DNA from: Galaxea fascicularis
Taxonomy: Eukaryota > Cnidaria > Anthozoa > Scleractinia > Euphylliidae
DNA length: 64,000 nt
Direction of reading: 5' to 3'
Assembly: GCA_948470475.1 (NCBI GenBank)
Contig: OX419341.1
Location: forward strand, 8,527,801-8,591,800
A program made the position numbers and the translations under genes. Under the pieces are notes generated by a model. The model searched no databases and was not told where the DNA came from. It saw only the letters and a list, made by a program, of their open reading frames with translations. This document shows positions 10,459-22,262 of this stretch, piece after piece. Each line of letters begins with the position of its first letter. Position 1 is the first letter of the stretch.

Positions 10459-12170
10459 GTGAACTTTATTTTACAAATGGTCAAAATCAACAATTTGGTT
10501 TCTTAGGATACGTTTTAAATGTTACTAGCACTGGGAATGAATCCACCACTTAAAAAAAGGTTTGCAATGTTGTTTTAGCAAACTATTTCTTTTGTCCCCC
10601 CTTCCCCCAATTGCAAGCAATGTTGAGTCTACCGAAAATGACTTTGAATGCCTGATGTCAACATTGCATCGGGGGAAGGGGGAGGGAGAAAATACGTCAT
10701 TTTTACGGGTTATTGCCTTTATGTCCCAAGAGTTCTGGCCAGGGTTGTAGATCCAGTAGAAACACAAATATAACTCTATTTGTTCCCAAAAAAATACAAA
10801 ACTACTACATATCAGGTCTTTTTTCATCCGCACAGTGAGAATATGGAACGCGCTAGCGGATGATTCACACGTGTATTTTATGGTATTTCCCGAATCACGT
10901 TTTTTAAGTTGACAACGCAGTAAACGGTTATCGCAAATTACTTGACTTTAAAAGTGTCATTTAGTCCTAAATTTCTGAAAGTATGTTTTAAATCAGTTGT
11001 GATTATTTTTCAGCCGTTAAAATGGCTGTCGCCTTACCTCATTTAATAATATGACAACTCTTTGTTTGACAATGTGGTTGCCCTTCCCGATACTAATTGC
11101 CTTTTGGTGAGGATAGCAGTAGCGATTCGCCCAACAACAAGTTTCGGTAGATATCGTTTCAGCGGAAAGTAGTTCGCCTTAGGCTTTCGGCGTCGATTAA
11201 AGAGTGCACTCGGATTTTGGTAACTGAAACGTGGCCTAAAAGATTCGCAATGGGGAAATCATAGCCCTTGAGGTTTTTGGAAGGGTCGTATTTGCCGTTT
11301 TTGGCAGTCAAAAACGTCAGCTAACATTTTAGGAAAGAAAATAGTTCCCTAGAAAGTTCGTGGAAAGTTCATTTCAGCAAGCATTTTTTCAAAGGAACAT
11401 TTTGTTGCCTGACGTTTTCCTGCAATTAAAATTTCAGCTAAGGAATCCGAATACATCAAATTCTCCTAGCTAATGAATCAAAACACCACTTTAAACAGAC
11501 TTCAAACACCACAAGATACTTAAAAATGCCTTTCAACAGCTTTTGGTTGAATTGGCTCGTTGGGTGCCCCCGAGTGATGTCATTAAATTAAACAGCAAGA
11601 TCGGATATTTTTCTCTAAGAACATTAGATAGAAGGGACATTCCTTTTAGCATTCCATTTCCAGCACTTATGTTAGCAAATTCATGTTTCCACGCATCTTC
11701 TGTCCTCATGCAGCGAAAAGGTCTCAACACAATCTCATACCCAGAGCTCACGTGTCTTTTGGTCAGCGCCAGGACACTGTTAAATTCTTTGTGGTACTCT
11801 GCTGAGATGGGCAAGTTTAACTTTTCTTTGTGAATGGGCTGGCCAGAGGTTTGCCCAGATTTACATTTAACAATTTTTCAAAATTTGGCGTCAGATATGA
11901 CAATCTACAATACACGTAGTTTACCTCCCCGCTGTATCAACTCACGGGATTCTCAATCCGGGCTGAATTCTTGGACACAAAGTTGCATGTTTTTACGCTT
12001 CCGAAGGCCTCCCGAGCGAACACGAGGCAGAAACTATAATTATGGTAATTTCCATTCACAAGCTGACATTGCACGCAGAAAAGAATCATGCGTTGTTGCG
12101 ATAATTGAGGCAGAAACTGAAAATTTTGAGCGACCTTTTCAGTAATATTTCGCGTATTGTGGGTATTAGT
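10459..12170. other. non-coding stretch, no gene recognised
   Basis: Several unrelated short open frames occur (for example 93-96 codons on both strands at 11533-11833), but they overlap each other antisense and show no domain, codon bias or splice context that would support a gene. No repeat of note was seen. Confidence 0.4.
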
Positions 12171-12179
12171 CGTCGCACG

Positions 12180-12515
12180 AAATTTAGGCTAGGAGTGGGC
12201 TCCTTATCCGTGCTTTGATCTTTTCATGCATTTTGGCTCGACAGAAGTTTGATTGGGAAGACGCCAAATGTTGGAAAATAGCTGATTCAGGCAAAAATGG
12301 GATTCTTGTCCGTATCTAGATCTTTTCAATGGCAAATTCAGACTAGAAATGGACTTTTTTGTGAGTATTAAGATGTTTTAATGGCGTCTTGGTGAGCCTA
12401 AAGTTTGACAGGATTGATGCCAAATGCTGAAGAATGACAAATTCAGGCTAATAAATGTAATCCTTCTGCGTACTTTGATCTTTTCATTGCATTTTGGCTA
12501 GACGGGATTTACCTT
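12180..12515 (+). repeat. degenerate tandem repeat, about 2 units of 263 bp
   Basis: The segment beginning tttgatcttttcatgcattt at about 12213 recurs at about 12476, with related partial matches between (gacgccaaatgttgg versus gatgccaaatgctga; gattcaggcaaaaatg versus aattcaggctaataaatg). Units differ by many substitutions and small indels, so the duplication is old. Non-coding. Confidence 0.5.
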
Positions 12516-13740
12516 TCTCTTGCATTTCTTACAAAGAAGTACCCCAATCATGTACCTTCCACCTAAAAAATGCCCGTTTCACGTACCTACTTGACTGTTC
12601 CTTAGCGTGAAAATGGTGTATCTACACGAACTTTTTATCAAAGGTACTTTTTTTAAAACCTAATAAACAGATTTCCCTACCCTTTCATATACCCGAGGAC
12701 CTGACAACGGTATCCGTTTAAGGCGGAGCCTCCCCCTATAGGCCATTATGGGGAGTAACCTCCAGTTGTTACAGGATATACCACACCAACTATTTTGGTT
12801 TATCTGGATTCCACATTAGACCATCGGCATGGCACATCCATTTTTTAGAATTTAAATACAAGTAGTAAGTAAAAAGCAGAAGGAAATATAAAAATACACT
12901 TTTTATTGTGCTGTGTCAAAAACCAATTCATTGGACCATATATAATAAGATTTCACTGTCCTTTTTACCACATATATATAATGTAACTCTTTGCAAGTAT
13001 GTTACTGTTCACAAAAAAGTTAAATATATTTTGCTCGTGTTGACGCCGTATCTGAACCCTCGCTGTTCACTACTTCTGAACTTACAACTCAATCCAACTA
13101 CTGGCCATTATCATTTAAATGTGCGTAGCACGTAGCTCTGTCTTCGTCTTAGACCTATCTATATTTATATATATCTATACCTGGATTTATGAAAACCAGG
13201 TTGGTGCAGAGATCCATACTGACCCTTGTTTAGTTTGGTACTGAGGTGTGTCTTCACCATATGTTTTTTCTTTTTTTTTTGGGAGGAAGGGGGGGGGGGT
13301 ATGGCAATTAGCTGTTTAAGAAGAGAACTGTAACGTTACAAGTTCCAATAAACTATTTTGCCACGACCCCCCTGGAAAGACCTAATTCACTATGAACTTG
13401 GACTTGGCCAGTCTTCATTCTCTATGTCGACAAAAAAAAAAGTGTTCCGAGGTAAATTGGGCATACTACAGTCCAACATCTTTAAGCGGTCACTTATCAA
13501 ATTCCCGAAAAGATTTGCTTCCCATATTTACTGTAAATTTATCCTCTGTTGAGGACCATTAACCTCTATCAATTGGTTACCCCTATAAACCGGGTGCCTG
13601 GGTTTTTTCAGAGTGATCACTTGATAGAGGTTTCACTGTTAGTGTATTAGACAATCAAATGCATATAGTATTGCAAGTCACAACACATTTTTACAACCTC
13701 ATTTACAAATTCATCTGTGGTGAAGTCATACTCCTTTCCC
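12516..13740. other. non-coding AT-rich stretch with short hairpin
   Basis: No gene is supported. A poly-G tract lies at about 13283-13297, and a short inverted repeat (aacctctatcaa at about 13551 against ttgatagaggtt at about 13621) could form a hairpin. Otherwise nothing recognised. Confidence 0.4.
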
Positions 13741-14034
13741 TTAAAGGAGAACTAGCATGAGCTGCTCATGCTCCCGCTGACGCTCAAACTTGAAAAAGAT
13801 TAGGCTAAGATTTTTCAAGTTGAACCGTGAAAACAAAATGGCGTCCTCAAGTGGGGGACTCGGCCTTGGTCATGGTGGTCGGAGAGACAATTCTGGTCGA
13901 AAAAAGATAGCTCTAGCCGATCGCAAAGATCCCAAGGAGTGGTTCAAGTGCCATAAAAGAATTTATCTATCGACTACTATTTTTCATTCTTGGATCAACT
14001 CGCACATGCGCAACTCATGATACTTCCCCTTTAA
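13741..14034 (+). mobile_element. TTAA-flanked miniature transposon with 60-codon frame
   Basis: TTAA at 13741-13744 and again at 14031-14034 bracket 286 bp whose ends are imperfect inverted repeats of about 30 bp (aggagaac..agcatgag on the left, ctcatgatacttcccct on the right). A duplicated TTAA is the hallmark of piggyBac-type insertion. Inside, an ATG at 13838 opens a 60-codon frame (MASSSGGLGLGHGGRRDNSGRKK...FHSWINSHMRNS) that ends at 14020 inside the right terminal repeat. A 19-nt perfect palindrome centred on 13764 lies in the left end. Assignment to piggyBac is inferred from the TTAA only; whether the frame is translated is unknown. Confidence 0.55.
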
Positions 14035-14995
14035 GACAAGGCTTGTTATCAATTAATATGAACCTGAATAATATGGCTTTGCTGGCACAGAGTGCCAAGT
14101 GCCATAGTGCTGGTCATTTAGTGTTTTTAAAACGTTGGCCGGTTACCGGCCGTGAAGTGGGCGTAAATTTTCGAGCGATTTCTTTTTTACGCTCACATTT
14201 CGAGCGAGCCAAAAGAACCCTTGAAACTTCTCTGACATAGCAAGTCGGGCTGCAAACAATAATAGAGCGAAACTCCTCATACCCTAGCGCCTGAGACAAA
14301 ATCTCGAAGTCAAGCTATCCCTCAGAACAGCTGACGGTTCGACTTCTTCACATAGCCATCTGTCATAACATTTAGACTTTTAATGTAAACGCGTAAAATA
14401 TCGACACTTATATCGAATCTCAGAGTCAAAACTGGGTCAAAACTGGGTTCCTTACTTGTGAGACATTGTTACCGGAAGCAAAAGCAAATTCTTCTAGTAG
14501 ATCCCAGTACTAAATCGTACTTGGATACTAGTTACCAGTAGACAACGGTAAGTGGCAGCCATCTTGAAGTGGGCGTAAAAAATAAATAAATAAATAAATA
14601 AAAAATCCCTGCACGGTGCCTGTGCCCGATTTCTGGCGTCAGTACTTGAAGAAAAGGTGTCTTCACATTAGTACCCATCAGTAATCGTACTCGGGCACCG
14701 TCTTGGGCACCAAGTGTGAACGCAGCCTTAGTCTGAACGGGGTCTAAGATTTCAGTTTATTTCTTATATTTTCACTGAGTGTTGTAATAGCTTTCTTTTT
14801 TTACCATACTAAATTCCTTTGGTTACACTGCTGGTGAATTGCTTCTCGGCTCTGCAAGGGTAATCAAGTCCGGCTAATCAACTCAGTTACCTCTCGAGTT
14901 AAAATTGGAGCGAGATGGACCAGAATTCATCGTTTTTCGCTTGCATGACCTTCATAACCTGACGTGACGACTTTGTAATGCGATATACTTGCTCG
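14035..14995. other. non-coding stretch with (AAAT)n microsatellite
   Basis: No gene recognised. A short AAAT repeat is at 14580-14602. Nearby blocks (acactt..gtgcc around 14690-14725) resemble a MITE edge, but no second terminus was found. Confidence 0.4.
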
Positions 14996-14997
14996 CT

Positions 14998-15515
14998 TGA
15001 AGGTCACGGTTAGGCCCTGGCCAGCTCGCCAGCATTTTTCATGTTAAACAATAGAATCTTAAACTCCCTATTGATTCTACGACGCGACGGCAACGAAAGC
15101 GTGATTGCAAAATACAACTTCTCGTTCAGTGTGTAACTCTTTCGCGATTATTCCATTTGTTTACCATGAAAAATGCTGACGAGCTGGCCAGGGCCTAAAC
15201 TACTATGAACGATGTTAAAGCAAAGAAAGAGAAAGACAAAACATTTGGGTATATTTCTTTGCCGTCCTCTGCGAAACAACAACGTGAAATGACCAAATTT
15301 CGGGTTTTCTCGAGAACGTGAGTGTATGGTGACAAATTTTTCTTTCACTTTCTTTGCTTTAACATCGTTCACAGTAATTTAGACCCTGGACAGTTCACCA
15401 GCATTTTTCATGTTAAACAAATTGCAATAATCTCGAAAGAGTTACACAAACGAGAAGTTGTATTTTGAAATGACGTTTTCGTTGCCGTCGCGTCGTAGAA
15501 TCTTAAACTCCCTGT
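14998..15515. mobile_element. foldback MITE with about 160-bp arms and flanking direct repeats
   Basis: 15072-15235 and 15340-15502 are inverted copies of each other (left gattctacgacgcgacggc, right gccgtcgcgtcgtagaatc). The phrase agaatcttaaactccct occurs just outside both ends (about 15052-15068 and 15497-15513), consistent with a target duplication or an end motif. A third, partial inverted copy of the inner arm (ggccctggccagctcgcc) sits at 15000-15047, so part of the element was duplicated or two copies are nested. No transposase is encoded. Confidence 0.65.
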
Positions 15516-15985
15516 AAATATAACACGCACTTTATCTTTGACATGGAAACGAGGCCAGGCATAGTTTGCATAAGAGCGTGAAAAACGTGCCTAAAAACCA
15601 TTCTTATTCTCTTGTAAAACAATGTTTAATTAACAAGAGGTTATAAGTTCTTCAGTGAGTCGTAATATTTGCCCGTCTTTTGCGCCAGCACTCCCCTTGT
15701 TCAGTGGCCCCACCCGGAACAGGAGAGAGGGCCTGGGAGTGAGGGTCACGATGCTTTAAAGTTAAATGCATTCGGCTGACAGTTAACTGTGAATCACAGC
15801 ATTTCAGATGCAATTAACCGTTAGCCAAGAACAGGAGAAATACATGTAAACTCCTACGATCAAGGTGAGGAGGAAAAAGGTCTTTGATTTGACTGATACA
15901 TAATCGAATGAAATCGATTGAACCAATTTTTTACGTGAGTAAGATTTGTGAATTTCATCTTCAAACAGTTAAAGAATCAGCTAAA
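15516..15985. other. no feature recognised
   Basis: No coding, repeat or RNA signal recognised between the two foldback elements. Confidence 0.35.
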
Positions 15986-16113
15986 CTACAGAATACAGGG
16001 CCACTTATAACATACTATTGAATAACAGTGGTGCCCATTGTTATATGCTTCGTTCTACAAAAGCCTCCGACACATGTAAATGAGGTGGACCAAAGTGGCC
16101 CTGTATTCTGTAG
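15986..16113. mobile_element. 128-bp foldback MITE with perfect 21-bp TIRs
   Basis: ctacagaatacagggccact plus one base (15986-16006) is the exact reverse complement of 16093-16113. The 86-bp core is non-coding. The target duplication is unclear. Immediately to its right lies a SINE body remnant. Confidence 0.7.
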
Positions 16114-16117
16114 TCTA

Positions 16118-16330
16118 ACATTCTTCTCGTCTTTCCGATAAGGACGATACATCGTAGGTCCCATCTCCTGCATTTTCAGTGTTATACATGTATGCACACC
16201 AACAGGGGATGGTAAAGAACCCATCCACTATTCGCAAGGAGCAGAGCATGAAGCTCCCGGGGTTGTGGTCTAGACTTTGAGTGTACAGTAGCAGGTCTAC
16301 ATCAGCTTTCATGCTGCCAACTTCAAAGTG
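16118..16330 (+). repeat. 5'-truncated tRNA-derived SINE body
   Basis: Matches the body of the fuller SINE at 27952: tcttctcg..ataaggacgata, then a gtaggtcccatctc block, a taaagaacccatccactattcgcaagg block and the cccggggttgtggtct end. The tRNA-like head is absent, so this is a truncated copy. Confidence 0.6.
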
Positions 16331-16408
16331 CCTTCAAATAACCTTCTTCAACAAATAAGTATAATGATGATGATGATGAATAGAAATTGAATGCCAACGG
16401 CCTCGCTC

Positions 16409-16600
16409 AATAGGCTATTTCTGAATTACCTCAGGCCTCTTTTTCAAAGGGAGTCTTAGTGCTCATCCTTTCATATGCAAATCAATTTTCATTCACATGC
16501 TTTTCATGTGAATAAAAGTTGATTTTGCATATGAAAGGGTGAGCACCAAGACTCAATCGCTTGAAAAAAGAGGCCTGAGGTAATTCGGAAATGGCCTATT
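16409..16600. mobile_element. 192-bp palindromic MITE
   Basis: Almost fully palindromic: aataggctatttctgaattacc at the left end mirrors ggtaattcggaaatggcctatt at the right, and the inner parts pair through ctcatcctttcatatgcaaatc and gattttgcatatgaaagggtgag to a short centre near 16505. No coding capacity. A transcript would form one long hairpin. Confidence 0.75.
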
Positions 16601-17105
16601 TTATTCCATAATTCTTTGGAGGTCAAATGTTTTTTGCATAACATCTCAAATGTATGAAGAAGCTCAATAACCTGTTCTTTCAGTCAGAGTTTGATTTTGT
16701 TTAGTTAACAAAATTATAGACTGAGTTGAAAAGTGTGATGGTAATCATTTGTGTCTATGACACTGAAAGTAAAGCTGATGCATGAAAATAGATTTCAACC
16801 CAACTAAATGTTTATCTTTATTATTAACATCTTTAAAAACCTATCTCCCTTAACCCTTTCCTCCCTAACAGTAACTTAATAGAATTCACTTTGTCTAATG
16901 CCAGGTGATTTTACTCGTCAAAGGGAGACCTCTTAGGAGTTAAAGGGTTAATTTGTTAACATATTTAAATGTCTGTGTGGCTGCCATGTTAGTTAGGGGA
17001 TGACTGACCAACCCTAAACTGAACCAATGACAAAATTTGATTTTGTGTGGTGAAGAAAATTGATCAAACACAATTTTTTTAGTTCAATCACCAAATTGAA
17101 ACCAA
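16601..17105. other. no feature recognised
   Basis: AT-rich DNA without a supported gene, repeat or RNA. Confidence 0.35.
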
Positions 17106-17107
17106 CC

Positions 17108-17400
17108 GACTGGTTGGCTCAGTTGGTAGAGAGCCGGACTACCATGCAGGAGGTCATGGTAATGGTAATGGTTAGACTTTCTAGTCTTCTTGGATAAGGA
17201 GGATAAACCAGAGGTCCTGTCTCACAACTCTCCACAATTAATTATGTGGGACTTAAAGAACCACTAGGGATTTAATGAACCCTGGCTGTGACCACCCCTA
17301 GTGCTGACCTTGGGTTGATGCTTGACATAGGGATAACCTCATTGCACCTTTCCCCCTTGGACAGAATTCCAAGAAAAATTAGTATGATGATATGACATGG
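17108..17400 (+). repeat. tRNA-derived SINE copy, box B deleted
   Basis: Begins with a tRNA-like head holding an A box (tggctcagttggtagag at about 17116) but the B-box part is replaced by a short taatgg repeat. The body then follows that of the copy at 27952 (gactttctagtcttctt, ataaggaggataaacc, gtgggacttaaagaacc). Diverged and probably not transcribable. Confidence 0.6.
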
Positions 17401-18270
17401 CATGGTATGAAATTGACAGTCTTTTTACTCCAAACGTCTTGGATATTTGCTATAAGCATTATAAACAAGCTGCACGTGTAACAGTTACCCGTTGATGGGT
17501 CATGCACTTTTCTGTGATAATTCCATGAGAGTGGTGACATTTTGTCCAACCATTGTGAACAAATTGGCCGCCTAAGCAATGATTTTATTTTTTTTATGAT
17601 GTTTGGGGTTGAACAAGTGCTTCCAAGAAAACTGTTGCTAGACTGCAGCTTGTGGCATATCCATCAGGTTTTTCACTGGAAGGGTGTCTAAAGAAGGGAC
17701 TCAAAAAATCTCAGTCCCAGGCAATACCAACATCTGGGAACTTCAGTCAAGATCTGTCCTTGGAACAACCTGGGTAACTTAAAGTTTTGTCAATAAATTG
17801 ACATCTTCCCTTTGTGCCCTAGGTCCACCGTTTGGACTCAGTGCTACAGGATGACACATACATAAAGAAACTGAAATGAAGACAAGGAAAGGTTACATTC
17901 ACTATTATTACAGTCAAGGTAATGACATTATTGGATATCTAGTTCAAAATCCACACACTCCATTAGAGAGACTAGGGCTGGGGATCATTTTAGGGTCGAG
18001 ATCATTTTGTGGGGTGTATGGATCCTGGCATCCCATGCAGTCATTTTTAGGGGAGTCGTATTTCACCTTTTCCCCACAAACACCTGCTTACCTGAAGGTG
18101 GTGGACAAAACACTGACCCCTAGTCCATGGACTACCCTAATGGACTACCTACATGTAAATGGACTACCCCTAAAAGATACTATTTCAGATGACTGGTATG
18201 TTATAAGAAGCTGTGATTATATACTTACATTGCACGGATGATGACCAGTCTTATTTGTTTTCGTTCTGTG
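17401..18270. other. non-coding stretch, no gene recognised
   Basis: A 121-codon frame at 17876-18241 has no recognisable features and no supporting context. It is treated as chance. Confidence 0.35.
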
Positions 18271-18274
18271 CTAA

Positions 18275-18620
18275 CACAAAAAGATTGATTACAAGAAGTA
18301 TGGGCTCGATGTAGATAGCAAGTGGTATCACCATAAGCAGAATAAGGTGGTAGAGAACAATGTGGTGAAAATCTTATGGGATTATAACATCCAAACTGAC
18401 CAGATCAATGAACACTGCAGACTGGATGTAATTGTTGTTGACAAATACCTCATTATTGTTGGTGTAGCCATACCAGGAGACCAAAATATCGCAAGGAAGA
18501 AATTTGAGAAGATCAATTACTTGGAACTGAGAGTGGAAATTGTTAGCCAAGAGTATGGAACATGGAGACGGAAGTGGTTCCTGTGATGATTGGTGACCTA
18601 GGTTCAATCCCATAAAACAT
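18275..18620 (+). pseudogene. LINE ORF2 C-terminal remnant, copy 1
   Basis: The frame reads KKIDYKKYGLDVDSKWYHH, VVENNVVKILWDYNIQTD, DVIVVDK..LIIVGVAIPGDQNI and KKFEKINYLELRVEI, then shifts to VVPVMIGDLGSIP. These match the conserved C-terminal tail found after the RT in several cnidarian LINE families (pattern VKILWDF..D, D-I-A-I-P-G-D, E-K-I-x-K-Y, V-P-V-V-I-G-A-L-G). The RT is missing, and a frameshift near 18555 confirms decay. A second copy of the same tail is at 46293-46615. Confidence 0.55.
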
Positions 18621-19955
18621 AGGTTCATTATTGGGTTTGTGAGAAACTTTATAGCAAACTCAACATTAACGTGGTTTAGTCAAAATCCTTTCAAGAATAG
18701 TGAAACAGAATTTCAAACTGCCTCGGAGACTTCAGAGTCACATGCAGCTTATAATAATCTGCCTTTTTTTGTTTTCATTTGACAGATATTCTGGAAATCT
18801 CCCCGTCTGAGGTCCCAATCTCCAGGTCTTTGGGAACATTTACATGTACATGGTTCAGGTGTTGGAAGGTCTGAATTTAACAATACTCTGTATATCACCT
18901 TGCTTCTCTGGAAACTGACATTTGGGTGTGGAAAAAAAATTGTTGTTTTAGAATAAAAAGTGAACTAAGAAACAAGCAGAGGTTAATCTTGCTTTTTAAG
19001 ATAATTATCTTTTATTTTATTATTACGCTGTAAATTTTCCTTAATTTTTGGTTTTACCCTCAGTTCTACCAAGGGGGCACCTTTTCTCAATGAAAGGTAT
19101 ATGAAAGGGGTACTTTTCTATAAATTAAAAATTGTATCTAAAAGGGGTTAGAGATCGGGGCACAACCTCCCTGTATAAAACTTTGTTTACTACCTCCCTC
19201 CATCCTGGGAGGTACCCACCTGTGTACGATGCATACAGGGAACTACGCCCCTAATACAATTATGATGATGGCAATTCTGGAAAATAATCATACTCCCCCC
19301 AGGGAAGGTTTTTTATTCAGCAACCCCCTCCCCCAGGAAATTCCAGTTTATATTCATACATGTACATTGCTAATAAAAATTTAGCTTTTAAGACTGCCCC
19401 CCACTCCTCCTAGGAATTTCCAATGGCCTTTGATGGGGTGGGCCGGGTATGGATTTGTTTCTGGAACTACACCTTTGTTGCTGGCTGAGACTCCATGTAA
19501 AGTCCTCATGATCACAGAAACCATCTGCTGCTAGTGTTCTACAGCAGGTAGTTCGTTGGAAAAGTGGAATACCCCTGAAGAGTCTCCTTACTTTGGTCAA
19601 CAGAAGACACCCCTTAAGTCCTCACAAGTTGGTAAAATATGAAAAACTAAAGAAAAGTACTTTTAACCACAGAGCACATCAAGAGGTGCTCAAAAAATCC
19701 AGAAAGATGCTTAAGAGGTAAAAGACTAAAAGTTGAAATTAAGTAATTTCTTACCAATGGCACCAGGAACCTGAAATATGACAAACTCGCATTACACACA
19801 GTACACACAGTGTGTGTGTTTTATACAGAATTGCAGTGTGTAAAACACAAAAAAATTATTTTTTCGTTAATCTAAGGGTCTCAATGGTTTTCTTGGGTCC
19901 TTCTTAACATGCTACAAGGCAAAAAAATATTTTTTTCCAACTTTTGGTTTTTTAC
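18621..19955. other. non-coding stretch, no gene recognised
   Basis: Contains short acacac/gtgtgt inverted microsatellite pieces near 19795-19820 but no supported gene or element. Confidence 0.35.
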
Positions 19956-19959
19956 CTAC

Positions 19960-20175
19960 TTGTGAGGACTCGATATGTGTGTTCGAAAACCCAACTTATG
20001 AGGACCCTTGCGAAGTCCTCATTATGATGGTCTGTTGTCAAAGAGAAACCTATTTAAGAGGACTTTTTCTGCGGGGACATGAAAATGTCCCCATAATTTC
20101 AACAGACCCCACTTTGCTGGTGTGTTTTCATATGAATGTCCCCATAAGTGTGCATAGGTGAGCACACACACACCC
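19960..20175. repeat. GTCCCCA-type palindromic repeat ending in a short CA run
   Basis: Paired motifs gaggact/agtcctc and a perfect hairpin ggggacatgaaaatgtcccc (20074-20093), followed by tgtccccataagtgtgcat and a short (CA)n. Similar GGGGAC blocks occur at the left end of the window. Non-coding repeat of unknown class. Confidence 0.4.
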
Positions 20176-20960
20176 TTGAAAAATCCTGGCTACGCCCATG
20201 GTGTTCCCGTAGCCTTGTTTTGTTGTTTTCCATCAAAGTTCATTCCTTGAAAAAGCTGAAACCGGTACCAGCCACCTCGTACCTATATTGTGCCGTTACT
20301 CTCCGATACTCATCATACACGGTTTATTTAACAACTATTCACCGAAGTGGAGGTGGCTAGTGGAGGATATTTACCGAGCCGCGAAACAGTAAGATAGTAT
20401 ATACACAACAAAAAATGGATTTTAATTCATATATTCCAGCAACAATTGCAATATTTTCCCGGGCGCAAAAACTGGCGTCTCGTTTTCTCGCTGACAGATA
20501 AATTTTCTGAAGACATCCGTTTACTGAGTTCTGGTGGCGGCATTTCTTCAAATGAAATTACTCTCTCTGTATTTGAAACCATTCTGTAAAAAATATCATT
20601 CAACTTTGGTTTTCAAGTGAACAAGTGAGGTTAGGCAAGGTTAATTTGCATTTGTAAACTAAACTTTTCTCATTGGTTTTTATTGATAAACTCCGGGTTA
20701 AAAACATGAACCATTACCTTTAAACAAGGCCAAACCAAATTTAGTCGCTTTCTTTGTGTTTTCAGGGACTGCGTCGTCGTTAATTTGGATGATTTCTTCG
20801 CTTATCACGAATGCAAACCGGCACACGACGGAGCACAAAACTCGTGAGTTGCTCAGAGGTAAATAACAAAGCCTGAGGATATTCAGAGTTCGAGTAGCCA
20901 ATCAGAGCGCGCCTTCAACGCTATTCACTGTTTTAGTATATACTAATCATTGCTATTGAT
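20176..20960. other. non-coding stretch, no gene recognised
   Basis: Short frames only; no domain, repeat or RNA recognised. Confidence 0.35.
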
Positions 20961-20962
20961 TA

Positions 20963-22073
20963 CCCGTCACCTACCCTGGGTGCCAGAGGTTTTTTTCTCG
21001 TTAGGGGTGACAGAATTGAGCGGCGAAGCCGCGAAGGCGAGTCGCGAAGCGGCGAGAAAAAAACCTCTGGGACCAACGGATAACAACCTCACTTCCATGC
21101 TGACGCCAAATTCCTTTGATTGACATCCGCAGTCAGAGCTTATTTTAGAAACACAGCAAACCAGTTTTTCCCACGTGGAGTAAAATTTGCGTGTCATGTT
21201 TCGGGTAATACAAACAACACTGCAAGATAAAGATTATTACTCGGCTTAAATTGCTATCAAGAGAAAGGCTGTACTGTCACCAAACGCACTGAAACGAGCC
21301 AAACCAAAGCTAGACAAAATACTTCAGAGGGCATACAAAGGACCGCAGTCGCTAAACAGAAACAACAAGAGTCAAAGGAAACAGGCGATAAATGACCATT
21401 GTTATCATCATATTTAATCCTATAAACCATTGTGTTGCCCCGCTGAACACAAATAAGAAGCTAAATCGGTCAATAGAACCAAGATAGAAGTGGCAAACAG
21501 GCGAACCCCATTTTACGTCAGTTCTTGTATGTGGGAGTTGATCAGCGAAACCAACGGACAAATGACAACAATGATGGGCTTTTCAGGGCAGTCCAAACCA
21601 CGAGCCGCCAACATGGAACAAATGCTGGAAATCACTTGAAAGATCACCTGCTTTCCAGCGCCAGTAGGCAAAACTACGAAAGACAACCTGTACAATGGAA
21701 AGGACCTGCTCCAGTTTCAAGTGATCGAATTCCGGAAATTTTGAATCAACAGTTGATTTCAAAGCGCTTGCTATTTCGAAAAGCACAACGTTCACTTCGT
21801 CTTCTCGTATTACTGCGGTAAAACCAGTTTGGCCAAGATCATCCTAAACTTAACCAATGGCAGCCCTTTTAAGAAACGTTTTTCAATCGACCAATCAGAT
21901 TCCCAGGGTCAATTTTTGACTCTGGATAAATAAATGGCAACGTGATTGGATCGGCGCGCTCAAAAGACTTAACTGCCTGAGCCAGAGGTCTCTCGCCGAC
22001 CAGCACTACTCGCTCTGACGCTTCTCGCCGCTGGCGAACGAGAAGACCTCTGGCATCCAGGGTACCCGTCACC
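20963..22073. mobile_element. TIR transposon with 9-bp TSD carrying a RecQ fragment (element 1)
   Basis: cccgtcacc at 20963-20971 and 22065-22073 is a perfect 9-bp direct repeat flanking 1093 bp (20972-22064). The ends are inverted repeats: taccctgggtgccagaggt on the left, with the right end reading the same on the opposite strand with one change (taccctggatgccagaggt). Each end also holds its own hairpin built from ccagaggt..ctcg and cgag..acctctgg, with gcggcgaag-type subterminal repeats. Inside lies a minus-strand RecQ helicase fragment (21513-21795). No transposase is seen, so this is a non-autonomous or internally deleted copy. Mutator-like elements are known for 9-bp duplications, but the superfamily is not established here. 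Confidence 0.75.
21513..21795 (-). pseudogene. RecQ-like helicase N-terminal fragment inside the TIR element
   Basis: The first frame gives EIASALKSTVDSKFPEFDHLKLEQ. After a frame change near 21700 it continues FVVLPTGAGKQVIFQVISSI, then PIIVVICPLVSLINSHIQEL and a stop. This is the start of a RecQ-type SF2 helicase: Q-motif region, Walker A (GAGK, with Q where S/T is expected) and motif Ia. The DEAH box and everything after are missing. The frameshift and the altered Walker A mean it cannot act as a helicase as it stands. Confidence 0.7.
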
Positions 22074-22262
22074 ACTTGATCCGAAGAACTCCCTTCGAGT
22101 GATATCAAGGAAAAAAAGCGTTAAAAAGGTTTCAACTTTGACGGGTTTTGATTTTGACAAATCTTGAAAAAAGGACCAAATCTACTTGCTGCCTCCCTTG
22201 TAGGAAGTGTGTTCACTACATGTGCGATGAATAAATACTGCAAGTTATCTGTGCTTGTGTTT

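Noticed and set aside
11533..11833. Pair of antisense frames of 93 and 96 codons
   Set aside because: No recognisable motif on either strand and no splice context.
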